DNA from: Chloroflexota bacterium
GTDB lineage: Bacteria; Chloroflexota; Dormibacteria; Dormibacterales; Dormibacteraceae
Direction: 5' to 3'
Length of the DNA: 43,832 nucleotides
Assembly (NCBI GenBank): GCA_005881275.1
Contig: VBEF01000076.1
Coordinates: 1-43,832 of the forward strand
The notes beneath the pieces were generated by a model. That model did no database searches, was not told the origin of the DNA, and saw only the letters and a list, made by a program, of their open reading frames with translations. Positions within the stretch are counted from its first letter, which is position 1, and every line of letters starts with the position of its first letter. A program made the translations under genes and the position numbers. Below, in pieces: positions 24,320-32,434 of the stretch.

Positions 24320-26931
24320 CTACTTCTTCGCGATCAGCTCCCTGAGGACCAGCGGCAGGATGCCGCCGTGATGGAGATAGCCGACCTCGGTTTCGTTGTC
24401 CACGCGGCACCGGGTCGAAAAGCGAGTGGCCTTGCCGTCGTCGGCGACCGCCTCGACCTCGACCAGCTGCCCCGGCTTGATCGTGTCAAGGCCGTGGATG
24501 GTGTAGCGCTCGCGACCCGTCAGGCCGAGCAGGTGCGCGTTCTCGCGGGGCACGTATTGCAGCGGCAGGATGCCCATGCCGACCAGGTTCGACCGGTGGA
24601 TGCGCTCGAAGCTCTCGGCGATCACCGCGCGCACGCCCTGCAGCAGCGGACCCTTCGCCGCCCAGTCGCGCGACGATCCCGTCCCATACTCCTTCCCCGC
24701 CAGCACGATGAGCGGCACGCCCTCCGCCTTGTAGCGCTGCGCGGCGTCGAAAATCGTGACCTCGCCGCCGTCCGGGAAGTGGCGCGTCCAGTAACCCTCG
24801 CGTGATGCGAGCGCGTTGCGCAGGCGGATGTTGCCGAACGTTCCTCGCTCCATCACCTCATGATTGCCCCGCCGCGCGCCGAAGCTGTTGAAGGCGAAGC
24901 GATCGACACCCTTCTCGATCAGGTAGCGGCCGGCCGGGCTGTCGATCGGGATCGATCCGGCGGGAGAGATGTGGTCTGTGGTTACGGAGTCGCCCACCAT
25001 CACGAGCACGCGGGCGCCATCGATATCTGTGAGCGCTTTCGGTTGGGCAGAGAAGCCGTCGAAGTATGGAGGCTCCTTCACGTAGGTCGATTCCGGATCC
25101 CACGCGAAGATCGGTCCCGTTGGCGCTTCCATCGACTTCCAGTGCTCGTCGCCTTCGAAGATGCGCGAGTACTCGCGCCTGAACATCTCCTCCTTGACGC
25201 AGCGCTGGACGACCTCGTTCACCTCGTCCTGCGACGGCCAGAGATCCGAGAGCATCACCGGTTTGCCGTCGGCGGTTTGCCCGAGCGGATCCTTGGTCAG
25301 GTCCTTGTGCACGGTCCCGGCAAGCGCGAACGCCACGACCAAGGGAGGCGACCCGAGGTAGCTCGCCTTGACGAGCGGATGGATGCGCGCCTCGAAGTTG
25401 CGGTTGCCGGACAGCACCGCGACCACGCTCAGGTCTTCCTTGCTGACCGCGGCTTCGATCTCTGGGCTCGCCAGCGGTCCCGAGTTGCCGATGCAGGTCG
25501 TGCATCCGTAGCCGACCAGAAAGAACCCGAGCTTCTCTAGCGGCTCGAGCAGGTCCGCGGTCTTCAAATAATCGGTGACGACTCGTGACCCTGGCGCAAG
25601 ACTGGTCTTGACGTAAGGCTTGACCGTCAGGCCGAGCTCCACCGCCTTCTTGGCGAGCAGGCCGGCGGCGATCATGACCGACGGGTTTGACGTGTTGGTG
25701 CAGCTCGTGATCGCGGCGATCACCACCGAGCCGTTCTCGACGGTCGCCTCCGGCTTGGCGGCGACCGCAACCGTCGCGCGGCCGTTGATGGGTCCGCCTT
25801 CCTGGGTCAGCCGCGAGATGGCCTCGGGCTCAGGCCTGGGGCCAGGCGTGAACACGGTCGTGAAGCTGCTCCATGCATCGCGCAGCGGGACGCGGTCCTG
25901 CGGCCGCTTGGGGCCGGCGAGGCTCGATTCGACCTTGCTCAGATCCAGCTCCAGCAGCTCGCTGAACTTCGGCGTTGCTGCACCGTCGACCCTGAACAGA
26001 CCCTGCTCTTTCGCGTAGCGCTCGACCAGGTCGATCTGTTCGCGGTCGCGGCCGGTGACCTGAAGGTAGCGCAGCGTCTGCTGGTCAACGGGGAACAGCG
26101 CCGAAGTCGCGCCGTACTCGGGGCACATGTTGCTCAGCGTCGCCCGGTCGGGAACCGACAGGCTGGACAGGCCGTCGCCGCAGAACTCGACGAACTTGTC
26201 TACGACGCCATGCTTGCGCAGCATCTCGGTCAGCGTCAGGACGAGGTCGGTGGCGGTCGAGCCCGCGGGCAGCGCACCTAGGAAGCGCACGCCGACGACG
26301 ATGGGAGGCGCGAGGTACGCCGGCTGGCCGAGGATCGCGGCCTCGGCTTCGATTCCTCCGGTACCCCAGCCGAGCACGCCGAGACCGTTGACCATCGTGG
26401 TGTGAGAGTCGGTGCCCATCAGGGTGTCGGGGATCGCGACTTTCTTGCCCCCGACGTCCCTTACCTGGACGACCTTCGCGAGGTGCTCGAGGTTGACCTG
26501 GTGGCAGATGCCCATGCCCGGAGGCACGAGCGAGAAGTTGTGGAACGCCTGCTGCGCCCAGCGCAGAAGCGAGTAACGCTCGCGGTTGCGCTCGATCTCC
26601 TTCTACGTCCGGCGTCCTTGCCGGCGCGCTGCATGGCGGACCGCATCGCCGCCAGGTCCACCACCGCCGGGACACCGGTGAAGTCCTGCATGAGGACGCG
26701 CGCGGGCAGGAACGGCAGCTCCGCGTCGGCGGGAGGCAGCGCGGGCCAGTGGGCCAGCACGCCGATGTTCGATTCGTCGGTGACCCCTGCCTCGGCGAGC
26801 CGGACGAGTCCTTCGAGCAGGATCTTGACGGTCATCGGCAGGCCAGACGGGTCTTCGATGCCGGCCTTGGCCAGGTCGTTGAGCGGATAAAACTCGAGGT
26901 CGCTTCCGCCGAGTCGGGCCCGCTGGATCAC
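24320..26931 (-). pseudogene. acnA: Aconitate hydratase (AcnA type), disrupted by internal deletion and frameshift
   Basis: The first frame (GTG 26931 to about 26610) encodes the AcnA N-terminus, with FYPLNDLAK, LPMTVKILLEGLVR and VLMQDFTGVPAVVDLAAMR. The second frame (26602 to 24320, 760 residues) continues with KEIERNRERYSLLRWAQQ and the rest: 4Fe-4S ligands in TSCTNTSNPS and GYGCTTCIGNSGPL, plus the swivelling C-terminal domain. About 34 residues between these parts, normally containing the NPLVPVDLVIDHS motif with an active-site Asp-His pair, are absent in all frames, and a TAG stop lies at the join (26605-26603). Aconitase isomerises citrate to isocitrate in the TCA cycle, so real loss would be costly unless another copy exists. 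Total length would otherwise be normal. Confidence 0.9.
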
Positions 26932-26938
26932 TGAGGCA

Positions 26939-26944
26939 AAGATA
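26939..26944 (-). promoter_or_regulatory. -10 element for acnA
   Basis: TATCTT on the minus strand lies 7 nt before GTG 26931, in the leaderless spacing. Confidence 0.45.
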
Positions 26945-26985
26945 CCGACTTCCTTGATCGTCCCGAACCGCCGCCGAATTCGTCC

Positions 26986-27014
26986 TTGACAGGATTCGGG
27001 CTCCCGACTAGATT
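26986..27014 (+). promoter_or_regulatory. Sigma-70-type promoter for the sugar ABC importer
   Basis: TTGACA (26986-26991) and TAGATT (27009-27014) are separated by 17 bp, an almost ideal vegetative promoter. The predicted start is near 27021, giving a leader of about 80 nt with a strong Shine-Dalgarno sequence, unlike most genes here. Confidence 0.8.
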
Positions 27015-27018
27015 CCGC

Positions 27019-27030
27019 TAAACCGATTTA
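27019..27030. promoter_or_regulatory. LacI-type operator candidate over the importer transcription start
   Basis: TAAACCGATTTA is a 12-bp palindrome with one mismatched pair and a central CG, typical of LacI-family operators. It covers the predicted +1 site, where a bound repressor would block transcription. Sugar-responsive control is inferred. Confidence 0.45.
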
Positions 27031-27083
27031 CGCCCGTTTATTAACCGCGCCCGAGCGGGGTGGCGGGGAGGATCGCGGCAGCT

Positions 27084-27090
27084 AAGGAGG
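27084..27090 (+). promoter_or_regulatory. Strong Shine-Dalgarno sequence of the binding-protein gene
   Basis: AAGGAGG lies 9 nt before ATG 27100. It is near-perfect and stands out against the leaderless genes around it, consistent with a highly expressed binding protein. Confidence 0.85.
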
Positions 27091-27099
27091 AACGACTCG

Positions 27100-28347
27100 A
27101 TGGCGTTGAATCGATGGGGTAGGTCGGTGGGCGTTGCGCTCGTCGCCATGGCGGCCATGGTGGTGGCGGCCTGCGGCGGCTCCGAAAACACCAATACGAC
27201 GACCACGGTGAATCGCAGCGGCACGATCACGGTCTGGCACGGCTACGAGGGCAGCTACCTCGACGCCAAGAAGGCCATCTACGACCAGTACACCAAGCTC
27301 TATCCGAACGTCACGATCAACCTCGTCCACAAGGTCAACCTCACCGACGCGGTGACCGCGGCGGCGGGAGCGGGCCAGGGACCGGACATCGTCGCGTGGG
27401 TGGATGACCAGATCGGGAAGTGGGTAAAGCTCGAAGCCATCAAACCCATCGACGCCTACGCGAACAAGGACTACATGAACGCGCAGTTCAGCCAGGCGGC
27501 CGTCGACGCCGCCACGTTCGAAGGCAAGACATATGGCATCCCTGAGACGGTGGAGGCGATCACCCTCCTCTACAACAAGAAGCTGATCACCACCGACCAG
27601 ATCCCGAAGACGACCGACGACCTCGTCACGTTCTCGAAGAGCTACAGCCAGAGCCACCCGGGGAGCTACGGTGTGGTCTGGAACCCGAAGGACGCGTACT
27701 TCCAGGCCCCGTGGATCTACGGCGCGGGCGGCTTCTACGTCAAGGCCGACGGCACGGTCGGGCTGAACACCACCGGCACCAAGGCTGGCTTCAACTACGT
27801 CGCCAGCTTCAAAGGCGCGATGCCCGCGGGCGTTGACTACGGGATCGCGGACACGCTCTTCAAGGAAGGAAAGGCGGCGATGATCATCAACGGCCCATGG
27901 TCGGTCGCCGACTACGGCAAGGCCGGCGTCGATTACGGCTTTGCCACCCTGCCGAAGTTCACCTCAGCCGGGAAGGCGGCGTCGCCTTTCGTCGGGGTCA
28001 AGACGCTGATGCTTGGCGCGACCTCCTCGAACCCGGCCCTGGCCGTCGATGTCATGAAGTTCTTCTCCAACCAGGCCAACCAGGCCACCATGGTCCTCGC
28101 GACCAAGGAGATCCCGGCGAACAAGCTGGCCCTGGCCGACCCCAAGGTCCAGGCCATCCCCGACATTGCCGGTTTTGGGGCTCAGGTGAAGAACGGCGTG
28201 CCGCTGCCGAACACCCCTTTCATGTCCGCCCTTTGGGACCCCGTCGCCAAGGCGCTCGAGGCGGTGTGGACAGGCAAGCAATCCGTTGACGCCGCGCTGA
28301 CAGCTGCGCAGTCCGCGGCCGAGAAAAACGTCGCCCAGCTGAAGTAA
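27100..28347 (+). CDS. Sugar ABC transporter substrate-binding lipoprotein (CUT1 type)
   Basis: The 415-residue lipoprotein has a signal peptide with lipobox VVAAC (C25) and a Thr/Asn-rich tether. The mature protein shows family-1 extracellular solute-binding features: TITVWHGYEGSY near the start, GQGPDIVAWVDDQIG, the YGIPETVEAITLLYNK segment and KAAMIINGPWSV. It binds an oligosaccharide or sugar outside the membrane for the two permeases that follow. Convergent alpha-glucan enzymes make maltodextrin-type substrates likely, but specificity cannot be read directly. It is the first gene of the importer operon, with a strong promoter, operator-like palindrome and Shine-Dalgarno sequence. Confidence 0.94.
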   Translation: MALNRWGRSVGVALVAMAAMVVAACGGSENTNTTTTVNRSGTITVWHGYEGSYLDAKKAIYDQYTKLYPNVTINLVHKVNLTDAVTAAAGAGQGPDIVAWVDDQIGKWVKLEAIKPIDAYANKDYMNAQFSQAAVDAATFEGKTYGIPETVEAITLLYNKKLITTDQIPKTTDDLVTFSKSYSQSHPGSYGVVWNPKDAYFQAPWIYGAGGFYVKADGTVGLNTTGTKAGFNYVASFKGAMPAGVDYGIADTLFKEGKAAMIINGPWSVADYGKAGVDYGFATLPKFTSAGKAASPFVGVKTLMLGATSSNPALAVDVMKFFSNQANQATMVLATKEIPANKLALADPKVQAIPDIAGFGAQVKNGVPLPNTPFMSALWDPVAKALEAVWTGKQSVDAALTAAQSAAEKNVAQLK

Positions 28348-28377
28348 GCGAATGACCGGGGGCTGCGTGCCCCGTGT

Positions 28378-28406
28378 TGGAGGGCGGCAGGCAATGCCGC
28401 CCTCCA
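28378..28406 (+). promoter_or_regulatory. Perfect 12-bp hairpin between binding-protein and permease genes
   Basis: TGGAGGGCGGCA and TGCCGCCCTCCA are perfect complements with a 5-nt loop, 30 nt after the binding-protein stop and 11 nt before the permease ATG. There is no T-run. By position it resembles mRNA-stabilising or attenuating hairpins that give more binding protein than permease. A smaller hairpin (CGGGG...CCCCG, 28357-28374) precedes it. Confidence 0.7.
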
Positions 28407-28417
28407 CCGGCTGACAC

Positions 28418-29329
28418 ATGTATCGGGTTCGAGCGGCAACGACGCTCGTGTACCTGTCCCCGATGATCATCGGGGTCGGCCTGATCAGCTTCTATCCGAT
28501 CCTCTACAACGTCTTCATCTCAGCGACGAACCAGAACCTCTACCACTTCCGCCGTTACTCGTTCATCGGCTTGACCAACTACCAGAGCCTGCTCAAGACC
28601 TTCGACGCCGACTTTTTCATCGTCCTCGGAAAGACTTTTCTTTTCGTCGCCATCTGCATTCCATTGTTTCTCGGCGTCGGGATGCTGGCGGCGCTTGCGC
28701 TCAACCATCCCGCCGTCCGCTTCAAGGCCTTCTGGCGCGTGGCGCTCATCGTGCCGTGGGCCGTCCCCAGCTACATCACGGCGCTGGTGTGGAAGTTCTT
28801 TTTCAACGGCGAGTTCGGCACGCTCAACCAGCTGTACCGGGTGGTCGCTGGCCCGCAAGCCGGCCTGCCGTGGCTGACGGATCCCAACTGGGCGTTTGCC
28901 TCCATCGTCCTGGCGAACCTATGGATGTCTTACCCGTTCTTCATGGTCGTCATCCTCGGGGCGCTGCAGAGCATCCCCAGCGAGCTCTATGAGGCGGCCG
29001 CGGTGGACGGCGCCGGCGCGTGGCGCAAGTTCTGGCGCATCACCCTCCCGCTGCTGCGCCCCGCCATCCTCCCGGCGACGGTGCTCAGCGCCATCCTCAC
29101 CTTCAACACGCTGAACACGGCTTACCTGATCACGACCGGCGGCCCGTTTGAGAGCGCGGCCAAGCCGGGCGCGACCGAGTTCGTGATGGTGTACGCATTC
29201 CGCGAGGCGTTTCAGCTGTTCAACTTCGGTTACATCGCTGCATTCGCGGTCGTGATCTTCGTGATGCTGTTCGGCGTCACGCTGGGAAGCCTCCGGTTCA
29301 GCGGCCTGGTCCGCGAGGAGGGTCGGTGA
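28418..29329 (+). CDS. Sugar ABC transporter permease (MalF/UgpA type)
   Basis: The protein (303 residues) has six or so hydrophobic segments starting at LVYLSPMIIGVGLISFYPIL. The cytoplasmic EAA loop that docks the ATPase is AAAVDGAGAWRKFWRITLPLL (about 190-210). Length fits CUT1 first permeases without the extra MalF periplasmic insert. It overlaps the next permease by 4 nt. ATG 28418 lacks a Shine-Dalgarno sequence and sits just after a strong hairpin, so translation may be limited. Confidence 0.95.
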   Translation: MYRVRAATTLVYLSPMIIGVGLISFYPILYNVFISATNQNLYHFRRYSFIGLTNYQSLLKTFDADFFIVLGKTFLFVAICIPLFLGVGMLAALALNHPAVRFKAFWRVALIVPWAVPSYITALVWKFFFNGEFGTLNQLYRVVAGPQAGLPWLTDPNWAFASIVLANLWMSYPFFMVVILGALQSIPSELYEAAAVDGAGAWRKFWRITLPLLRPAILPATVLSAILTFNTLNTAYLITTGGPFESAAKPGATEFVMVYAFREAFQLFNFGYIAAFAVVIFVMLFGVTLGSLRFSGLVREEGR

Positions 29330-30162
29330 GAATCCTCGCGCGATTTGGGGTGCCGGCCCTCCTCTACGTCTTCCTGAGCGCGATGGTGATCTTCGCGTTG
29401 TTCCCGGCTTTCTTTGTCGTCCAAGCAGCCTTCAGGCCGGGCCAGTCCCTCTACACGCTGACGTTGAGCCTGTGGCCTGACCATCCCACGCTCGACAACT
29501 TCGCCTACATCTTCACGCAGATTCCATTCCCCTCATGGCTCCGCAACAGCCTGGGCGTGTCGGTGGGCACGATGGTGGCGGGCCTCATCGGCTCGGCGAC
29601 GGGCGCGTACGCGCTGTCTCGTTTTCGTTTCGCCGGCAAGCAGATGACGTTGATATTGCTGCTCGCGATTCAGGCCTTTCCCTCCGTCCTCGCGTTGATC
29701 CCGATCTACCTGATCCTCAAGACGATCGGCCTGGTCGGATCGCCTTTCGGCCTGGTCCTCGCCTACATGTCGGTCGCGCTCGTTTTCTGCACGTGGAACT
29801 TGAAGGGCTACTTCGACACGATCCCGCGCGAGCTGGACGAGGCGGCCCTCATCGACGGGTGCTCCGTGACGCAGGCGTTCTGGCGCATCATCCTTCCCCT
29901 TTCGATCCCGGCGCTCGCGGTCACGGCGCTGCTGATGTTCCTCACCGCATGGAACGAGTGGGTGATGGCATCCGTCCTTCTGCTCGACGAGAACACGTAC
30001 ACAGTGCCGGTCGGACTGTGGGGCCTCCAGAACGACTACCGGGTGCCCTGGGGTTATTTCGCCGCGGCGTCGCTGATCGTTTCGATCCCGGTCATGGCGC
30101 TGTTCCTCGGGCTGCAGCGATACTTTCGGGCCGGATTGACCGTCGGCGGCGTGAAGGGCTGA
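29326..30162 (+). CDS. Sugar ABC transporter permease (MalG/UgpE type)
   Basis: This 278-residue second permease has about six membrane helices and the EAA loop DEAALIDGCSVTQAFWRIIL. Its GTG overlaps the upstream stop (GTGA), so the permeases are translationally coupled and form the heteromeric channel. No MsmX/UgpC-type ATPase gene is in the window; a shared ATPase elsewhere is common for CUT1 systems. The operon converges on the GH13 gene, leaving only 28 nt between stops. Confidence 0.95.
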   Translation: MRILARFGVPALLYVFLSAMVIFALFPAFFVVQAAFRPGQSLYTLTLSLWPDHPTLDNFAYIFTQIPFPSWLRNSLGVSVGTMVAGLIGSATGAYALSRFRFAGKQMTLILLLAIQAFPSVLALIPIYLILKTIGLVGSPFGLVLAYMSVALVFCTWNLKGYFDTIPRELDEAALIDGCSVTQAFWRIILPLSIPALAVTALLMFLTAWNEWVMASVLLLDENTYTVPVGLWGLQNDYRVPWGYFAAASLIVSIPVMALFLGLQRYFRAGLTVGGVKG

Positions 30163-30190
30163 TCCGAAACCCACCGGGTCGGCTCGGCCC

Positions 30191-32434
30191 CTAGTCTGGG
30201 CCCACGCCGAGTACATCATCCTGGCGAAGGCGATCGCGACCGGAGCCGTCGACGACCGTCCCGCTTAACGTTTTGACGTCGAGCGTCACGACCATCCGCT
30301 CCTCGCCCAACACGCGCTCATAAACGAGCACATCGCCGTCGGCGCCCAGCGTGCGTCTCGAGCCGCGGCGGAGCGCGGCCGACTCGCGTCGCAGACGGCC
30401 CAGCCGCTGGAAGAAGGAGAGCAAGTCCTTGTCCTGGTCGTCGCCCCACAGCATCGGCAGGCGGGCCTCCGCGTTCTCCGTCACGCCGTCGTGCCGCTGG
30501 GTCAGGCCGACCTCGGTCCCGTAATAGATGACCGGCATGCCGGGCAGCGTCATCAGCAGGGTCGCCGCCAGCTTCAGGCGCCGGGCGTCGCCGCCCGCCA
30601 TCCACAGAAAGCGGTTCATGTCGTGGTTGTCGAGCAGCGTGGCGAGGGCGAGACCTGGAAACGCGTCGTCGTGGGCGTCCAGCCAGGCAGCAAAATCCGC
30701 GAGCTTCATGCTGCCGCGCGCGAACGTGTCCCTGACGACGTGAGCGAAATCGAAATCGAAGATCGCGTCGATTCGTCCCGCGTAGCGGGCGAGCCAGGCG
30801 AATTGGCCGGTTGCCTCGGCGAGCACGAGAGCGTCGGGCTTGACCTCGCGCAGCCCTCGCCGCAGCTCGACCCAGAACGAGGGGTCCACGCCGACCGCGT
30901 GGTCGCACCGCACGCCGTCCGCCCCGTACTCGGTAACCCAGTGTCGGGCTGCGTCGACCAGGTAGTCCTGCACGCGGCGGCTGCCGGTGTCCATCTCGGG
31001 CAGGGAGATCACGTCGTAGAAGCAGCGGTAGTAATGAGGCCACTGCCAGAATCGGTAGAAGTCCGCAGCGTCGCCGCCGTGATTGATCGCGTCTCGGAAC
31101 AGGTGATGACCGCGACCCGTGTGGTTCGGCACGAAGTCGAGCAGCACGCGCATGCCCCGGGCGTGCGCCGCATCGATCAGCTGTTTCAGCGCGGACTCAC
31201 CGCCGTATCGCTCCTCGACCTGGAAGAAGTCCTCATGGTCATAGCCGTGGTGGGAGGGCGTCTTGTGGATCGGCGTCAGCCAGATCGTGTTGCAGCCAAC
31301 GCTCGCGATGTGATTCAGGTGCGCGCGCACGCCGTCGAGCGTGCCTCCGTACAGAGCGGTTGATGAACCGGGCCTCGGCAGGTCGCCGTCGGGGCGCGCG
31401 AACCGGTCGACCATCAGCTGATAGATCACCGCGTCGCGTGTCCAGTCCGGCGGGTCGGGATCCAAAGCCAAGGCGAACTCCTGGCCGCCGATGCGCGGGT
31501 CAGAGTCCGAAGCCCACAGGCTGCCTGATCCCGTTGTGACCTTGATCTTGTAGCGGCCCGCGCCGCCCGGCTCCACCGCGATCGTGGTGGGTCGCAGGTC
31601 CGGCCGCACCTCAACCTCACGACCCGGATCATGGCCGCGGGCGGTGAGGCCGCCGTGAAACGCGCCGCCGTAGAGCGCGCGAGCCCGGCGGATGCCCTGC
31701 ACATCCGCCTGATGCTCGAAAAAGAAATCCTCGCCACCGCGCACCTTTGGGATGAGGGCGTGAATGGAGATCAGGAACCTCGCATGCGTGGCGAGATCGA
31801 TGCCTTCTTCGTTGACGAAGAGATCGAGCTCCGACCGGCGCTCGAGGGCGGCGCGAATCGCACCGCTTGGAGGCTTCGGCAAGTCGAGCGGCTGCGACGC
31901 TGGACGCTCGCTCAAGGCCTCGAACCTCCCGCGCAGCTCGCTCCCGTAGGCCAATCGCAGATGCTGCTCCAGGCCCCACATCAACCTGCCGTCCATCCGG
32001 CGATTGGTCAGAGCCCACTCGAAGAATGCCTCGGCCGCGCCGCGCTCACCGCACACGTCGAGCGCGTGTGCGAGCAGGACGTCCTGTCCGTCCGGCGCGA
32101 GGAACCCGCCTGCTCGCGTCTGATGCTGCGCGATCACGAGCACGCTGCGCGCGTAGACGTCAGCGATCGCACCGCGATCCCCGAGCTCGGCGATGCGCTC
32201 CACGATTGCCGCCCTGGTGGCGCCGCCCAGCGGCGGCGGGTCGAACTCGAGCGGCCACCCGTCGCCGCGAGCGGCGACCTCGATCTCGTCCCCGATCGCG
32301 GCCACGCGCGTCTCGCTTTCGCCGGAAATGAGCCGGACCACGTTGCTGCCGCGCACGTAGGCCAGCCGTTCGTTCGGCCGCGCCACGACATAACAGAGGA
32401 CAAGGCCGTTGCCGACGGGAGCGAAGGCGCTCAT
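30191..32434 (-). CDS. GH13-family alpha-glucan hydrolase/transferase with long N-terminal extension
   Basis: The 747-residue enzyme has a GH13 (beta/alpha)8 barrel in its C-terminal part (~345-680). Motifs are DFVPNHTG, DGVRCDHAVG with nucleophile D511, LVLAEATGQ with acid/base E540, and LLDNHDMNRF with transition-state stabiliser D605. A short beta domain follows. The first ~330 residues are not barrel: a beta-rich start, a helical segment (AEAFFEWALTNRRMDGRLMW) and a beta-sandwich-like part before WTRDAVIYQLMVDRF. There is no signal peptide, so it acts in the cytoplasm on imported or stored alpha-glucans. Its start overlaps the 4-alpha-glucanotransferase stop by 4 nt. Exact specificity (amylase, maltogenic or cyclomaltodextrinase) is not readable. 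Confidence 0.93.
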   Translation of the reverse strand: MSAFAPVGNGLVLCYVVARPNERLAYVRGSNVVRLISGESETRVAAIGDEIEVAARGDGWPLEFDPPPLGGATRAAIVERIAELGDRGAIADVYARSVLVIAQHQTRAGGFLAPDGQDVLLAHALDVCGERGAAEAFFEWALTNRRMDGRLMWGLEQHLRLAYGSELRGRFEALSERPASQPLDLPKPPSGAIRAALERRSELDLFVNEEGIDLATHARFLISIHALIPKVRGGEDFFFEHQADVQGIRRARALYGGAFHGGLTARGHDPGREVEVRPDLRPTTIAVEPGGAGRYKIKVTTGSGSLWASDSDPRIGGQEFALALDPDPPDWTRDAVIYQLMVDRFARPDGDLPRPGSSTALYGGTLDGVRAHLNHIASVGCNTIWLTPIHKTPSHHGYDHEDFFQVEERYGGESALKQLIDAAHARGMRVLLDFVPNHTGRGHHLFRDAINHGGDAADFYRFWQWPHYYRCFYDVISLPEMDTGSRRVQDYLVDAARHWVTEYGADGVRCDHAVGVDPSFWVELRRGLREVKPDALVLAEATGQFAWLARYAGRIDAIFDFDFAHVVRDTFARGSMKLADFAAWLDAHDDAFPGLALATLLDNHDMNRFLWMAGGDARRLKLAATLLMTLPGMPVIYYGTEVGLTQRHDGVTENAEARLPMLWGDDQDKDLLSFFQRLGRLRRESAALRRGSRRTLGADGDVLVYERVLGEERMVVTLDVKTLSGTVVDGSGRDRLRQDDVLGVGPD

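Noticed and set aside
26461-26610. Programmed frameshifting or bypassing as an explanation for the aconitase break
   Set aside because: The missing conserved residues are not encoded in any frame, so no recoding event could restore the protein.
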